Below are positions 11,401 through 21,800 of a stretch of DNA of 64,000 nt, piece after piece. Every line of letters begins with the position of its first letter. The stretch's first letter is position 1. The stretch lies in assembly GCA_963662155.1 (NCBI GenBank), contig OY759266.1, positions 4,261,526 to 4,325,525 of the forward strand, written 5' to 3'. This DNA comes from Lamellibrachia columna. Its lineage: Eukaryota; Annelida; Polychaeta; Sabellida; Siboglinidae. Under the pieces are notes generated by a model that made no database searches, had not been told where the DNA came from, and saw only the letters and a list, made by a program, of their open reading frames with translations. The position numbers and the translations under genes are program-made.

Positions 11401-14103
11401 TAACTGGTAACCACATAATATTGTTGTGAGTAATGCTGGCATGTACAATTATATTTCAGTTATAGTGTCAGGTCTGTCAATTAATTTATGCATACTTATT
11501 CTCAGTCTGTAAGTATAATAGTTTTCAAAACCCAAAAAAAAATCAGGGCGCTGTAATATGGCTGGTGGTGAATGAGCATGCTGGAGAACTGAATTTATGG
11601 AAGCCAACTTGGCTGGTACATATATACTGAAATTGTTCGATGTCTAAAACTGTTCATGTCATGTGTCACTCCCTTCAGGTGGACTGACCAACCCCCTGGG
11701 GTCATTCTCAGTTGTGTCTTGGCTGATCTTGACCTTTGCATGGCCACAAGCACGAAGGTCACCACGGGTCTGGTGAAGGTGACCATGGCCAGACAACTGG
11801 ACGGTCACTTCACAGAGACACTGTTTGAGGCAATCAGTGAATCACTGGTCAGTCTCCGGCCAGTGGAGAACCTTCAAGAGGCAGTGGTAGGCCTGTCTCA
11901 CACCACTGTCCATGTCTGGTAAGAGAATGTGTTAGACCCTCTCATCACTACTGTACCAAAGCATTTGTTTAAATATGTGGTTCTACCAAAATAATTTGTT
12001 TTTTTGTGATATTGAATGTTTGTGGGACATTTGAATGTAACAAGTTGAACAATGGTGGATTTTATTCAAGGACCTAACAATCACAATGTTGGGTGTTAAC
12101 TATAAGGTCTTTCTCTGCTGGAAACATGCTTTCCAAGCATAGTTTACTACAATAAACAAATATGTACCAGCAATAAAGAGTAGCACACCCAAGACCTCTG
12201 AGTGCTAGTAGCACACCCAAGACCTCTGAGTGCTAGTAGCACACCCAAGACCTCTGATTGCTAGTAGAACACCCAAGACCTCTGAGTGCTAGTAGCACAC
12301 CCAAGACCTCTGAGTGCCTAGTTAAAAACAAATAACTGCATTTTCTGAGTAAGTGATTGTAAAATGTTGGTTGCTCTCACAGTATGAGTTTCTATATTGT
12401 TCATGTTGAGTCAGTAGCCAGTTGTATTGTTCACGTTGAGTCAGTAGCCAGTTGTATTGTTCATGTTGAGTCAGTAGCCAGTTGTATTATTCAACATTAA
12501 CATGAATTAAGGTGTGATAACCAAACCCCTACTTCAAGCACAGATAAGTAAAAACATGGTTACCTTCCTATACAGTACTCTATTTTACATATTTTAAGTT
12601 TGAGGTGTATTGAATAGATGAGAGAAATGGTTGCCACATCCACAGGAACCAGGTGTCGGGCTCACTGTTGGTCAGTGTAATCCTGCCGATCAAGATAGAC
12701 AGCTGCCCAGCGGTCAGCAGTGAACAAGTATGTGTTTCTCACAATTTCACTCAACATTCTCACTTTTAAGTTCACCGAGTGCATGTTTATTTATTTGTTC
12801 TATTTATTAATTTGAAGTTACATTGATATTGATTTATGTAAGTATGGAGTGACTCAGTTTGGTGAAAAGCTAATGATATATTATAAAACCTTAGCCTTAT
12901 AAAATGTACATATTAACTTCCTATGGGTCATTGTAACGGTTATGATGTAAAAAAGTAAAATGATCAAGTATGATACGCAATATAACATCCTCAATATAAG
13001 TTAGTCAGATAAAATGTAGAGGCACATTTTTATATATCGCAGTATCTTTGGTTGGGACTGTTCAAAGTATTTTACACTTCACCCCCTGGCAGACCTGTTC
13101 ATTCCAACACCATCTCGACTTCTCTGGGAAGCATTCAGCCATGCTGCAATTACTGCGCAAAGACTAATCGTTCAGATATCCACCTGTCTGTAGCCAGGTA
13201 CTCATTTGTACAGCTGAGTGAACTCTGGCAATGTGGGATGAACAAAATTGCCAAAGCTTCGAAATCACAAGAGGATTCGAACCATGGTTCTCTCGATTGA
13301 GAGCCAAACATTCTAACTGCTACACTACCGTGCCCAACATTAAAAAATTCATTGTTTTTAAAGTTTAATAGGTTATACAAATTAATAATATTATAATCCT
13401 TTTTAGGCGCATCACTAAATAAGGGTCTTGGTTTCAGGGTTTACTGTTCTGCACCATCGTGTGCTCGGACAGTTGCCGGGTGTCTCTTGTTGCTGTCAAC
13501 CCCGCCACCCTACAAGCCGCCCTCATGAATACAGTCGTCGCCCCCACTGCACTGCAGCAACACAGGTTAAGACACACTTTACTCTCTTCTCAAGCTAATA
13601 AAATTATAGTTAACTTTGTACACTGTAAGCTTCCAAACCTTTGTGTTATTGAGAACACAAAAACAACTGGAACATACTAATTTGAACCAATGAAAAGATA
13701 TTTGACAACTTACAGAAAGACACTGGTTTAATTGACTGTGCAGACATTTGCTTAATAACAGAATGTGGAGTTATTACTGCAGAGGCCATTTTACTACCCA
13801 CAATTTTTTTTTATCGACTGTTCATAACTGAAATTAAACCACTAGCAGACTTAAGAAACAATAAATAAATTTATCCTGTACAACTTAACTGTCTTTTGTA
13901 GGATTCTTACAGCAGCGGCGAACTTCGAGACTGTGTGTACCTTGTCAGCTAACAACGTTATAGCTTTGTGGTCCATATTTTCTGCTACTTGTCTTGGCTA
14001 CAGACCAGCCGTAGATGCCACCAGGGTGTGCTTCAGTGATGCCGCCAAGAAACTGCTGCTTGCAAGTAGACATACGGTCGACATATACAGCGTTTTAATT
14101 TAA
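2421..14103 (+). CDS. PALB2: PALB2 homologue (partner and localiser of BRCA2)
   Basis: PALB2 bridges BRCA1 to BRCA2/RAD51 in nuclear homologous-recombination repair. Exons: 2421-2480, 3045-5620, 6108-6228, 8284-8430, 8928-9082, 11679-11918, 12646-12727, 13438-13565, 13902-14103. All junctions are GT-AG and phases agree, giving about 1,236 residues (human 1,186). The first two exons form the N-terminal coiled coil (LAQLKKDLEKKQRKLK). The large exon is disordered with basic chromatin-binding-like motifs and an FSLP MRG15-type motif near residue 565. The last seven exons give the WD40 propeller, with family-typical blocks such as ENLQEAVVGL, GLLFCTIV and NVIALWS, ending VDIYSVLI. It is divergent from Rab40 and convergent with PRPSAP. 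The N-terminal start is uncertain. Introns contain a Tigger element, a minisatellite and a SINE. Confidence 0.93.
3045..5620 (+). CDS. PALB2: PALB2 large central exon (disordered, chromatin and MRG15 binding)
   Basis: The exon starts after TTCTTGTAG in phase 0 and ends in phase 2 at GTAATT. It encodes 858 residues rich in Ser, Thr and acidic residues. The end of the coiled coil (RARDHVRQKILEQ) is at its start. Two related basic motifs, YNTRLITR (3926-3949) and YSTRFVTR (4507-4530), resemble the chromatin-association motif core of vertebrate PALB2. The block MLSDVVYFSLPDVEFGGLKL (from 4659) aligns with the MRG15-binding segment and keeps the FxLP core (FSLP, 4677-4688). RRSSRLRSMS near 4243 is another basic patch. 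The remainder has little recognisable similarity, as is usual for this region of PALB2. Confidence 0.9.
6571..6630 (-). repeat. LINE 3'-tail fragment (family T), reverse orientation
   Basis: A degenerate copy of the GGCAAGTGGACAAGGAAACC / GAGAGTCCA block that recurs near 11.2, 31.5, 33.1, 59.1 and 60.4 kb. At 31.5 kb it directly follows the C-terminal coding end of a LINE, so it is read as the 3' tail of that family. Confidence 0.6.
6901..7999 (-). mobile_element. Tigger/pogo-type DNA transposon, decayed, in a PALB2 intron
   Basis: Both ends read inward as related terminal repeats: CAATGCAGTCTCGTTTATCC on the left and, reverse-complemented, CAGTGGAGTTTCGTTTATCT on the right (16 of the first 19 bases agree). 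Each is flanked by TA, the pogo-family target duplication. The minus strand from 7561 encodes the N-terminal DNA-binding part of a CENP-B/Tigger transposase: a psq-type helix-turn-helix (IQAWAEKTLNIKVGKSTVGD), then FLWFTDIRSR. In another frame (7253-7047) it encodes the second helix-turn-helix (KAKQLGKRLDV-like, RGWLARFKSRRGISSHRFHG). The catalytic DDE domain is absent, so this is an internally deleted, frameshifted, non-autonomous copy. Confidence 0.88.
7749..7791. repeat. 20-bp-arm hairpin inside the Tigger element
   Basis: Arms 7749-7768 and 7772-7791 are inverted repeats with one mismatch and a 3-base loop. The arm ends resemble pogo-type termini (ACAATACAGTGG), which suggests two element ends abutting each other. 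Confidence 0.7.
9400..10945. repeat. 27-bp minisatellite array in a PALB2 intron
   Basis: More than 50 tandem copies of a 27-bp unit (CCATCCCTCACTCTCATG plus TCCACTCCC), with units varying at ATG/GTG and CTC/CTT. A unique-looking lead segment (CTGGCATCGATGCTGGTCC) occurs at 9411 and again at 10051. The array is therefore two large blocks about 640 bp apart, i.e. a higher-order duplication. Since 27 is a multiple of 3, long open frames cross it on both strands; these are not genes. Confidence 0.95.
11138..11236 (-). repeat. LINE 3'-tail fragment (family T), reverse orientation
   Basis: A well-kept copy of the family-T tail in reverse: GATGGCAAGTGGACAAGGAA, then ATCGAGAGTCCAACAATG, then a GTAACCTGCCCTCCTGAG block. 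It lies in the same PALB2 intron as the minisatellite. Confidence 0.75.
12179..12318. repeat. 28-bp tandem repeat, 5 copies
   Basis: Five near-identical units containing ACACCCAAGACCTCTGAG, in the PALB2 intron 11919-12645. Confidence 0.95.
12395..12488. repeat. 30-bp tandem repeat, 3 copies
   Basis: Three units containing GTTGAGTCAGTAGCCAGTTG with an exact 30-bp period, in the same PALB2 intron. Confidence 0.93.
13055..13340 (-). mobile_element. tRNA-derived SINE (copy 1) in a PALB2 intron
   Basis: On the minus strand the element begins with a tRNA-like head: a region GGTAGTGTAGCAGTTAGAAT resembling an A box, an anticodon-arm-like CTCTCAATCGAGAG, and GGTTCGAATCC (13273-13283), a perfect RNA polymerase III B box. 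The following body matches the segment at 58,690-58,975 over about 270 bp. This is a retroposon and not a functional tRNA: the acceptor stem does not pair convincingly. Confidence 0.8.
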
Positions 14104-15287
14104 CTTACTGGCGTGACAAAATAAATTCTAACTATTACTTTACTGGTGTAAAGCATTAATCGACAATATATACATTATATAAATTGTTTATTGTGTAATA
14201 AATTAGGAATGTTTATATGGTTATATTTTTGTTACACTACACAATAAAATCCTATCATACCTGCATTAATCATATAAACTCAACACAAACATTCATCTAC
14301 AGGAACACCTTTTTTTTATTAACACTATGTAAATGATTCACAAACATTCAATCTTACAAATGTAATTAGTTTCATCAACGGGTCACTGTCCTAGAGCATG
14401 CCATGTCCAACAATCAAATTATGGTCATTATTCACTGAATTCAACAAACTGTATGTACGAACTCCCATCTCACAAACTCTCCTCTTTTAATATCAATAAA
14501 TCATCATTAACTTATTTCAGTTGCCACATTGAAAAAGCCATCTTGTTTCCAACACATTGCAGTAAAATCCCGATTGTTTTTTTGTTTGAAAATTTTTTCT
14601 CGCCACGTTTGTTTGATCAGTTGGTATGCTAACTTTTACAACCGCATCCACAGACATTATTCTTATGCAGAGTGCGCAAGGAACCTCTTAGTTTCTAAAG
14701 TAAAACGTAGAAAGAAGTCCATGCTAACACTGATAAATCCCAACATATGCTGCCATCAAGTTGTGACTGTCCTGCAAAATCACAACCAGAAATAATCACA
14801 TCTTGCTTTAATTCAAGCAAGGACATGCTTAATCTAAAAATATTCTTATTCGATACATCACAGTTTTCCTGGCACTTACAACTATGAAAATAAATGCAAC
14901 ACTACAACTGAAAACATTGCATCCTATCTCATCTGGTGGACAGTGCAACACAAACACTAGCATACGTGCCAACTCTTGCGGTTTACCTGCAAGTCTTATA
15001 AATATGTAATTGTCTTACCAGAGCAGGAGTCATTCCTTAGTTTTGTGCGTTTTGAAGGATTTTGGGGATTATGGCCAGCAAATAGCATATCGGTTCAAAA
15101 CATGTTCGAAGAATGACTCTTGTGAATATTTTGGCTATGAGCAATCAGTTCCATCATGCAGTCTCGCAAGATCAAATCAACATATCCGAGTTTGCACGGT
15201 GAGCTCCTTTCAAGCATTAACAGTGAACTGGCAAGTGTTGATGATCAGACTAGTTTGTCTTACAGACTTCTATTACCAGTCTTACAG
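14104..15287. other. PALB2-PRPSAP convergent intergenic region
   Basis: A poly(A) signal AATAAA occurs at 14120-14125, just after the PALB2 stop, followed by several others in AT-rich DNA. No coding feature or known element is recognised up to the 24-bp repeat at 15,288. Confidence 0.6.
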
Positions 15288-15486
15288 GTGTGCACCACTC
15301 AGGGTTGGCACGTGTGCACCACTCAGGGTTGGCACGTGTGCACCACTCAGGGTTGGCACGTGTGCACCACTCAGGGTTGGCACGTGTGCACCACTCAGGG
15401 TTGGCACGTGTGCACCACTCAGGGTTGGCACGTGTACACCACTCAGGGTTGGCACTTGTGCACCACTCAGGGTTGGCATGTGTGCA
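15288..15486. repeat. 24-bp tandem repeat, 8 copies
   Basis: Eight units containing GTGCACCACTCAGGGTTGGC. The 24-bp period leaves all frames open, but no protein is indicated. Confidence 0.96.
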
Positions 15487-15540
15487 TGAGACACCACAAC
15501 TTCTGTCGGTGCTATTTCACAGAAGTTTGTGTAAACTACT

Positions 15541-15815
15541 GTAGTGCTGACGGTACTGCGAGCAAAACCAAGGTAGTGCTGACGATACTGCGAGCAATAC
15601 TAAGGTAGTGCTGACGGTACTGCGAGCAATACTAAGGTAGTGCTGACGGTACTGCAAGCAGTACTAAGGTAGTGGTGACGGTACTGCGAGCAATACTAAG
15701 GTAGTGCTGATGGTACTGCAAGCAGTACTATGATAGTACGAGCAAAACTACGGTACTGAGAGAAGTACTATGGTAGTGCTGACGGTACTGCGAGCAGAAC
15801 TATGGTAGTGCTGAC
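15541..15815. repeat. 32-bp tandem repeat, about 8-9 copies
   Basis: Units begin GTAGTGCTGACGGTACTGCG with a 32-bp period and become irregular toward the right. The array ends only about 20 bp from the PRPSAP stop codon, so it lies in that gene's 3' UTR or immediately beyond. Confidence 0.92.
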
Positions 15816-15834
15816 GGTGCTGAGAGTCTGAGAG

Positions 15835-18800
15835 CTAGTCTTCAAGACAGATGTCTTGGAAGAGGAAGGACATGGACTCCTGGTTGTGGATGCGGCGGAT
15901 CGATTCGACCAACAGTCCACTTATGTCCACCGTCTTGATCTTGTGACACTGCATCTTCTGTACGTCATGGGGCACTGTGTTCGTGACAACCACCTACAGG
16001 TGACGGTAACACTGTTATGACAGTCGTCATACAACTACTAGTTGTCACACTTCACAAAGACACACCATCCATGTTTTCTAAAAACAACGGACCATGTTCA
16101 AAATCGACTCAGTCAGCTGTGGGGAGCCTCTGGTTAAATTACACACCACATGACAGTCAATGAGTTCATGAATGGCAATGGCATGTAATGTGTTAACGAA
16201 TAGCAATGGCATGTAATGTGTTCATGGATGGCAATGGCATGTACTGTGTTCACCAATGGCATGTAACGTGTTCACGAATGGCAATGGCATGTAATGTGTT
16301 CACGAATGGTAATGGCATGTAATGAGTTCATGAATGGCAATGGCATGTAATGTGTTCACGAATGACAATGGCATGTAATGTGTTCACGAATGGCAAAGAC
16401 AATCACTGTCAAAACAATTTGGTATTACTGTACCCGAATACTTGAGCATTGGTCATGGCCAAGGTTTTTCTTTTGAATTTCATGCACCTGTCATGTCATC
16501 TTTGCAGAGATCAGTAACTACGCACTTATGTGGTAATTTGATCAATTATATGAAACATGTAAATATGAACATGCAGAACTGTCTTGATGTGATCAACTAT
16601 TGTAGTTTATTGGATAGAACATTTAGTTAAAATAAAGAAAAAACCAAGAAGGTGATCTGCCAAAGTACCGAGCTGTATATCGCTACAAAACTCAATTTAC
16701 AAATGAACCACATCACCTCGTCAATAAGTGAGTCTTCAATGAGTCTCGGTGCATCGGCTGACAAGAGACCGTGTGTGGCCATGACGTAGATCTTGTAGGC
16801 ACCACGCTCATGCAGGATCTGTGCTGCACTCACAAATGCCTCAACGTCATCTATCATGTCATCCTACAACACAAGAAACTACATCCAAGCAATCCACTTA
16901 ATTCCATGTTTTGTGGTATATAGAAATAGAATAGAAAGGTTACATTACAAAATCCATGTTTTACGGACTATAAAAGTGCAACAAAATATCAAATTTTTAG
17001 TCTAGTGCTAGGCAAGAACCTGCCAGAAACTACCGTATTTGACCGCGCTATCATCCATGGGCGGTTAGGTCGAAATATTTTTAAATTGGGGGGTGGGCAC
17101 TAATGCTGGTATGGGCAATCACAGGGATTCGAATTACCGCCCCCCACATTAAAAAATTACAGAAACAACATAACTGACCAAAGATGTACGATCGCGACCT
17201 GGCACCAACCAGGGGCCGGTTTCACGAAGCACTTACAGACATTTGATGAAGATTACGTATAATTATTGACATCGTGTGGTCTACGACTGTTCAGTGTTCT
17301 TAGTCAAACGTACAGCTTAGTTCCTTTGTACGATGTACAAACTTCATGAAACCAGCCCAAACTGCTCATCCAAGTAAGCAATAATACATGTGGCAGATGT
17401 CGCTACTGGTCTGTCCTATCGCACTAGCTTTAACCAATAATTTGATTTATGGACAACTTTCATCAGAATTTGTCACATATTGCAACATTGTAGTTTGTGG
17501 ACGCTTCGAAAATGCAGTCACTTCAAGGATGGTTGATCAGCCCCGCTGTAGTCAAACGAATCTCGTCTCTTTGGAAGGCTTACAGTTGGAGGACTTGGTT
17601 ATTAAACAGTCTATTAGTAATTAGATGGACACAGTTACAATATATAAATAGAAGATTACTTGACAAAATTGGCAAGCTTCAGAGCTGTTCAACACATGCT
17701 GGCCGATGCGCCAACCCTGGGCCTCGCCAGAAACGATGTCAACGCAACGGTCGGAGCAGATGTAAAGAATATTCGACGACTTATTAGCTACCTGTTTTGT
17801 GGCATTTCTGCATGGTTATCATTCACATTTTTACATTATTCTGTGTGGCAGAGATGGGGGTGGGCGGTAATGTGAGCAGGTGGGCGGTTAACCCCAAATT
17901 TCCGTGAAATGGGGGGTGGGCGATAATAAGGTCAAATACGTTATTGTAATAAAATGTGTCCACATACCCACAAATAACCATATTTCGTATTCAGTTGTTC
18001 ATAACCCAGTTTTATTGTCTTGACCACATAGTTAGTGATGGCATTGGTGTTTTCTTTGCACCATTTGAATGAATAAGTATTTCATTGTAGTATGGATCGT
18101 TCGTCTTATCACATAAAAACACATTTCCCAATTTATTTTCTTGTTGGTTATTTGATGAGGGGTATAATGGTACTCTGAATTAATGAACATAAATAAACAA
18201 AAAGACGTATCACTCACCACTACAATTGCTATCCGCCCTCCAACGTCACCAACGACATGAATTGGAGGTTTCTCTTTTGCTTTCAATCCTGAAATATCAC
18301 ACATACAATGAGAAACATTCCCGTAACAAAACTATATCACAACGTTTGATTTTACAAGAAGTACAGGACGTGATGCAACATCAGTACAAAAGTCTGGTTT
18401 GCATAAAGTTTGCATCACCAAAAACAAGGAAAATTTCCAGGCTTCTTGGGTCTTCTCATTAATGCAACCCTTTTTGGGTTGTGTAATAACAGCATGTTAA
18501 CAGCCCCAAAATCATGAAACCCATTTTCACAATGCAATCACAGTTTTAGCTGTAATGCCAGTGCTCATGGTACATAGGTTGCCATGTAACCAGGAGGTAT
18601 GGTATTTGTTACATAACAGTTGAGCCCAACGTAGTTAGCACCTGGAAAACTAGCAGGAAACTGGAAATGTGTCTTCTGTATGTGACGTTAAAAACCTTAC
18701 GGCCTTTCTCCCCGATATATCCTGTCATTGATTCACATAACGATTTATATATATTGTTTCCTCACCAAACATGACGCACACAAGAATTGTCAATAGCATA

Positions 18801-21800
18801 TCATGCAGCAATGGTAGCCACGATGATACAAAATATTACAAATGAAAAGTCTAATATGCTCCCAGCCAGTAAAAAAATTTGCCTGACAGATATCCATTTT
18901 CTGGCAGTGTTCTACTGAAAAATTCAATGTCTAGAGCCCCTCCTACAAGAACCCTCTAGGACACAGCCTAACTCACGCGGCAACAGATCGAGTCCTAGAC
19001 TCATTTTCCCTCTTGTCTCTAACTCAGCGGGTGGGGGAGAGTTCCTCCCATCATCCCGCTCGGACTCGGCCTTCTCTTCCCCGTGGATGACGGCGATGCC
19101 TAGCCGCAGTCGCTCCGAGTACGATGTGGCTCGCTTCACAGCTGCTGGGTGACGGGCAACCATCACAGCATTGCGATAGTCGGGGATCTGGTGAGAACAC
19201 AGGGGAATTTGGTATTTCCGAGCAGCCACAAACCACACGTATATATCTCTGGGGGATGTTTGGGGTTAGGTTTCTCGTGATGAATTGCAGTCAACTTTTC
19301 ACTTTTGTTGTTTTCAAGTTGCTTAACCTATAAACCTAACCTAAACTACCAAGCAGTGTTCAAACTGAATGCAATTATAAAAAATGCTAAGTTCCACAGA
19401 TTAAATAAATTGATCAAATGTAAGTTTCCACTTAGAGATAGGTGAGGTTATGTTATTAACTATGCTAGTAGGAACTTGCACATTGCATTATAAATGTCCA
19501 AGAGTCACCCTCTTGCAATACAGATCACTAGCACACTCCTCTCCTGTCAAATAACATGGAATCCACTTTTCATATATAATCCATTCAACACAAATTGGTA
19601 CAAGCTTGGCATGCAGCGAAGATAAAATAAATAAAAGATTAAGTAGCATGACAATACAACTGGCAGTATAGCTAAACTAATTTAAATTAAAATAGATGTA
19701 CATATTCCCGAACCATAAGAAAGGAAATGTCACCAACCTTTTCAACTATATACTGGATGAGGAATGGCGATGCACGTAGATTGTCTACGGGGCAGTTGAA
19801 GAAGCCCTGGATCTCCTTCTGATGAAGGTCCATGGTGATGATATGGTTGAACCCTGCAGGGACGGACATGTAGACACTAGACATGTATTGTGGGGGTAAG
19901 CAAAACACAGCAGAATTTCAACATTTCAGAAGTTTATTCCAGAATGATATATGTATGGTGAGGTTAACCTGAGAAAATATGAACAAATGAATACACAAAC
20001 TTGAGTAGATGTATCATTCTGAAGGGTACCTTCAATCCTCAGTTTCCCATGCAGTGGATGGCTAGAGAAACTAGAGGAAATGCTTACTCTGACAATGTAC
20101 ACAAATAACATTTTGAATGCATATGAACCACACAATTCAATTGTACGGCATATGGCATGAAAAACCAGTTATTTCTACAAGAACTGTCTGGTTTTTTCCT
20201 AAGTCAGAATGTCATGTTATATTATGAGATCACAGGCGATTTACAGCCAAGAGATCACATGTTGACATACCAGCCTTGCAGATCATTGAGGCAACGAGGT
20301 GAGACACAATGGATCCCCGCTTCCTCATCTTGCTCTGTTTGCTGTAGGGCAGGTACGGCAACACACCCACGATCTTACGGGATGATGACGTTTTACACGC
20401 ATATGCCATGATCAACATCTCTATGACGTCATTGTTCACGTCTCTGTAATCAGTTCAGCGTGACATATACTGCGTGCAGTGACCAGGGTTGGTTCAGTTA
20501 CAATGGTAAATTACAATTACACATGAATTACTCATGAAAGCTCAATTACAATTTACAATTACAACACTAAAAAAAATGTATTACAAATTACGCAATTACT
20601 TACCCCAGGCAATGAATTGCAACAACAGAACAGAAACCTGACAAATGTCTTCACACCTATGGCAGGACTAGATATACATCAAAGATGAACCATATGCAAA
20701 TACTGTCGGTTATCACATGTATGCAACCCTCACTGAAATACCACCCACATATACATAAGTTACACAAGTAACACCAGTAGCACAATGGCAACATATTCAG
20801 CTGATGACCAATTAAGATGAGTGGATATACCAGTGTTGGTCCTGGATGAAGCCTGTGCCACCTTGGTTAACATATATACCAGTGTTGGTCCTGGATGAAG
20901 CCTGTGTCACCTTGGTTATCATGGGCAGAGGAACTGGACAATGTGTGGCATAATAGCAATAGTGTACATACTGAGTTTACAATGTTGGTCACAGGCAACA
21001 ATATGCAGGGTGTTGTACCACCATCCTTCCTCTAACACATATTTAGTATTACCCCAAACTAGGCTAGTAGCATGAAAAATTAGTCAAGTTTTACAAACTG
21101 TTTAAATCCTGAACATTCAGCATTCCCTAGTAAAAGCCCAGACAGGTGTATAGTTGTAGGTCCATTCTACATGCATACCCCGGTACTTACTTGGAGCCAG
21201 TTTGTAGTATGTACACCTCCTTCCCCCGCACTGATTCATCCAAATCTACCGTCACTTCTGAAGACAAACAGCGGCATATGTTTTAGGTTATGTCATAACA
21301 TTTCCACAAACTTCAACAAACTATTTGTCAGCTTTCAGTACCTAATTTGAATATTATATGAGAAAAAAGTTGATGTTTCTTATACCAACTGATCTTTTTC
21401 ACTTTGTCAGTCCTCCTTTAGAATCTCTTCATCTCTAGACCTTTGTTTTGTAACTGTTGTTAAACCATATTCTTTTAATCAATCTCAGTTCTGGAGTCAG
21501 CTCCTTTGTATTTTTTTCAGCTAATCCATGTCCTGATTACAATATATGTTCCCTATTCTAAATTAGGCCTAACTATTGTTTTATACAGAGGTATAATCAT
21601 CTCTTTTTCCTCTGTCATATTTGTCCCAATTAATCCTTGATGAATTTAACTGCCCCTTGAAGCAACAGTGAATTCTTCGCTCTGAAGTTTTCATGACAAC
21701 ATTGTTACTCTTAAGTACTTTTCTTTGATGGTTGTATCTAGTGCAGTATCTGTCATTTTATATCTGCATTGAAGTTTTAACGTCATAGGCTCCACTGAAA

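Noticed and set aside
13055..13340. Functional tRNA gene on the minus strand
   Set aside because: The B box is good, but the acceptor stem does not pair and the homologous copy at 58.7 kb shows a SINE.
15010..15608. 150-159-codon open frames crossing the 24-bp repeat
   Set aside because: Most of the length is the repeat translated in three frames; no conserved domain.
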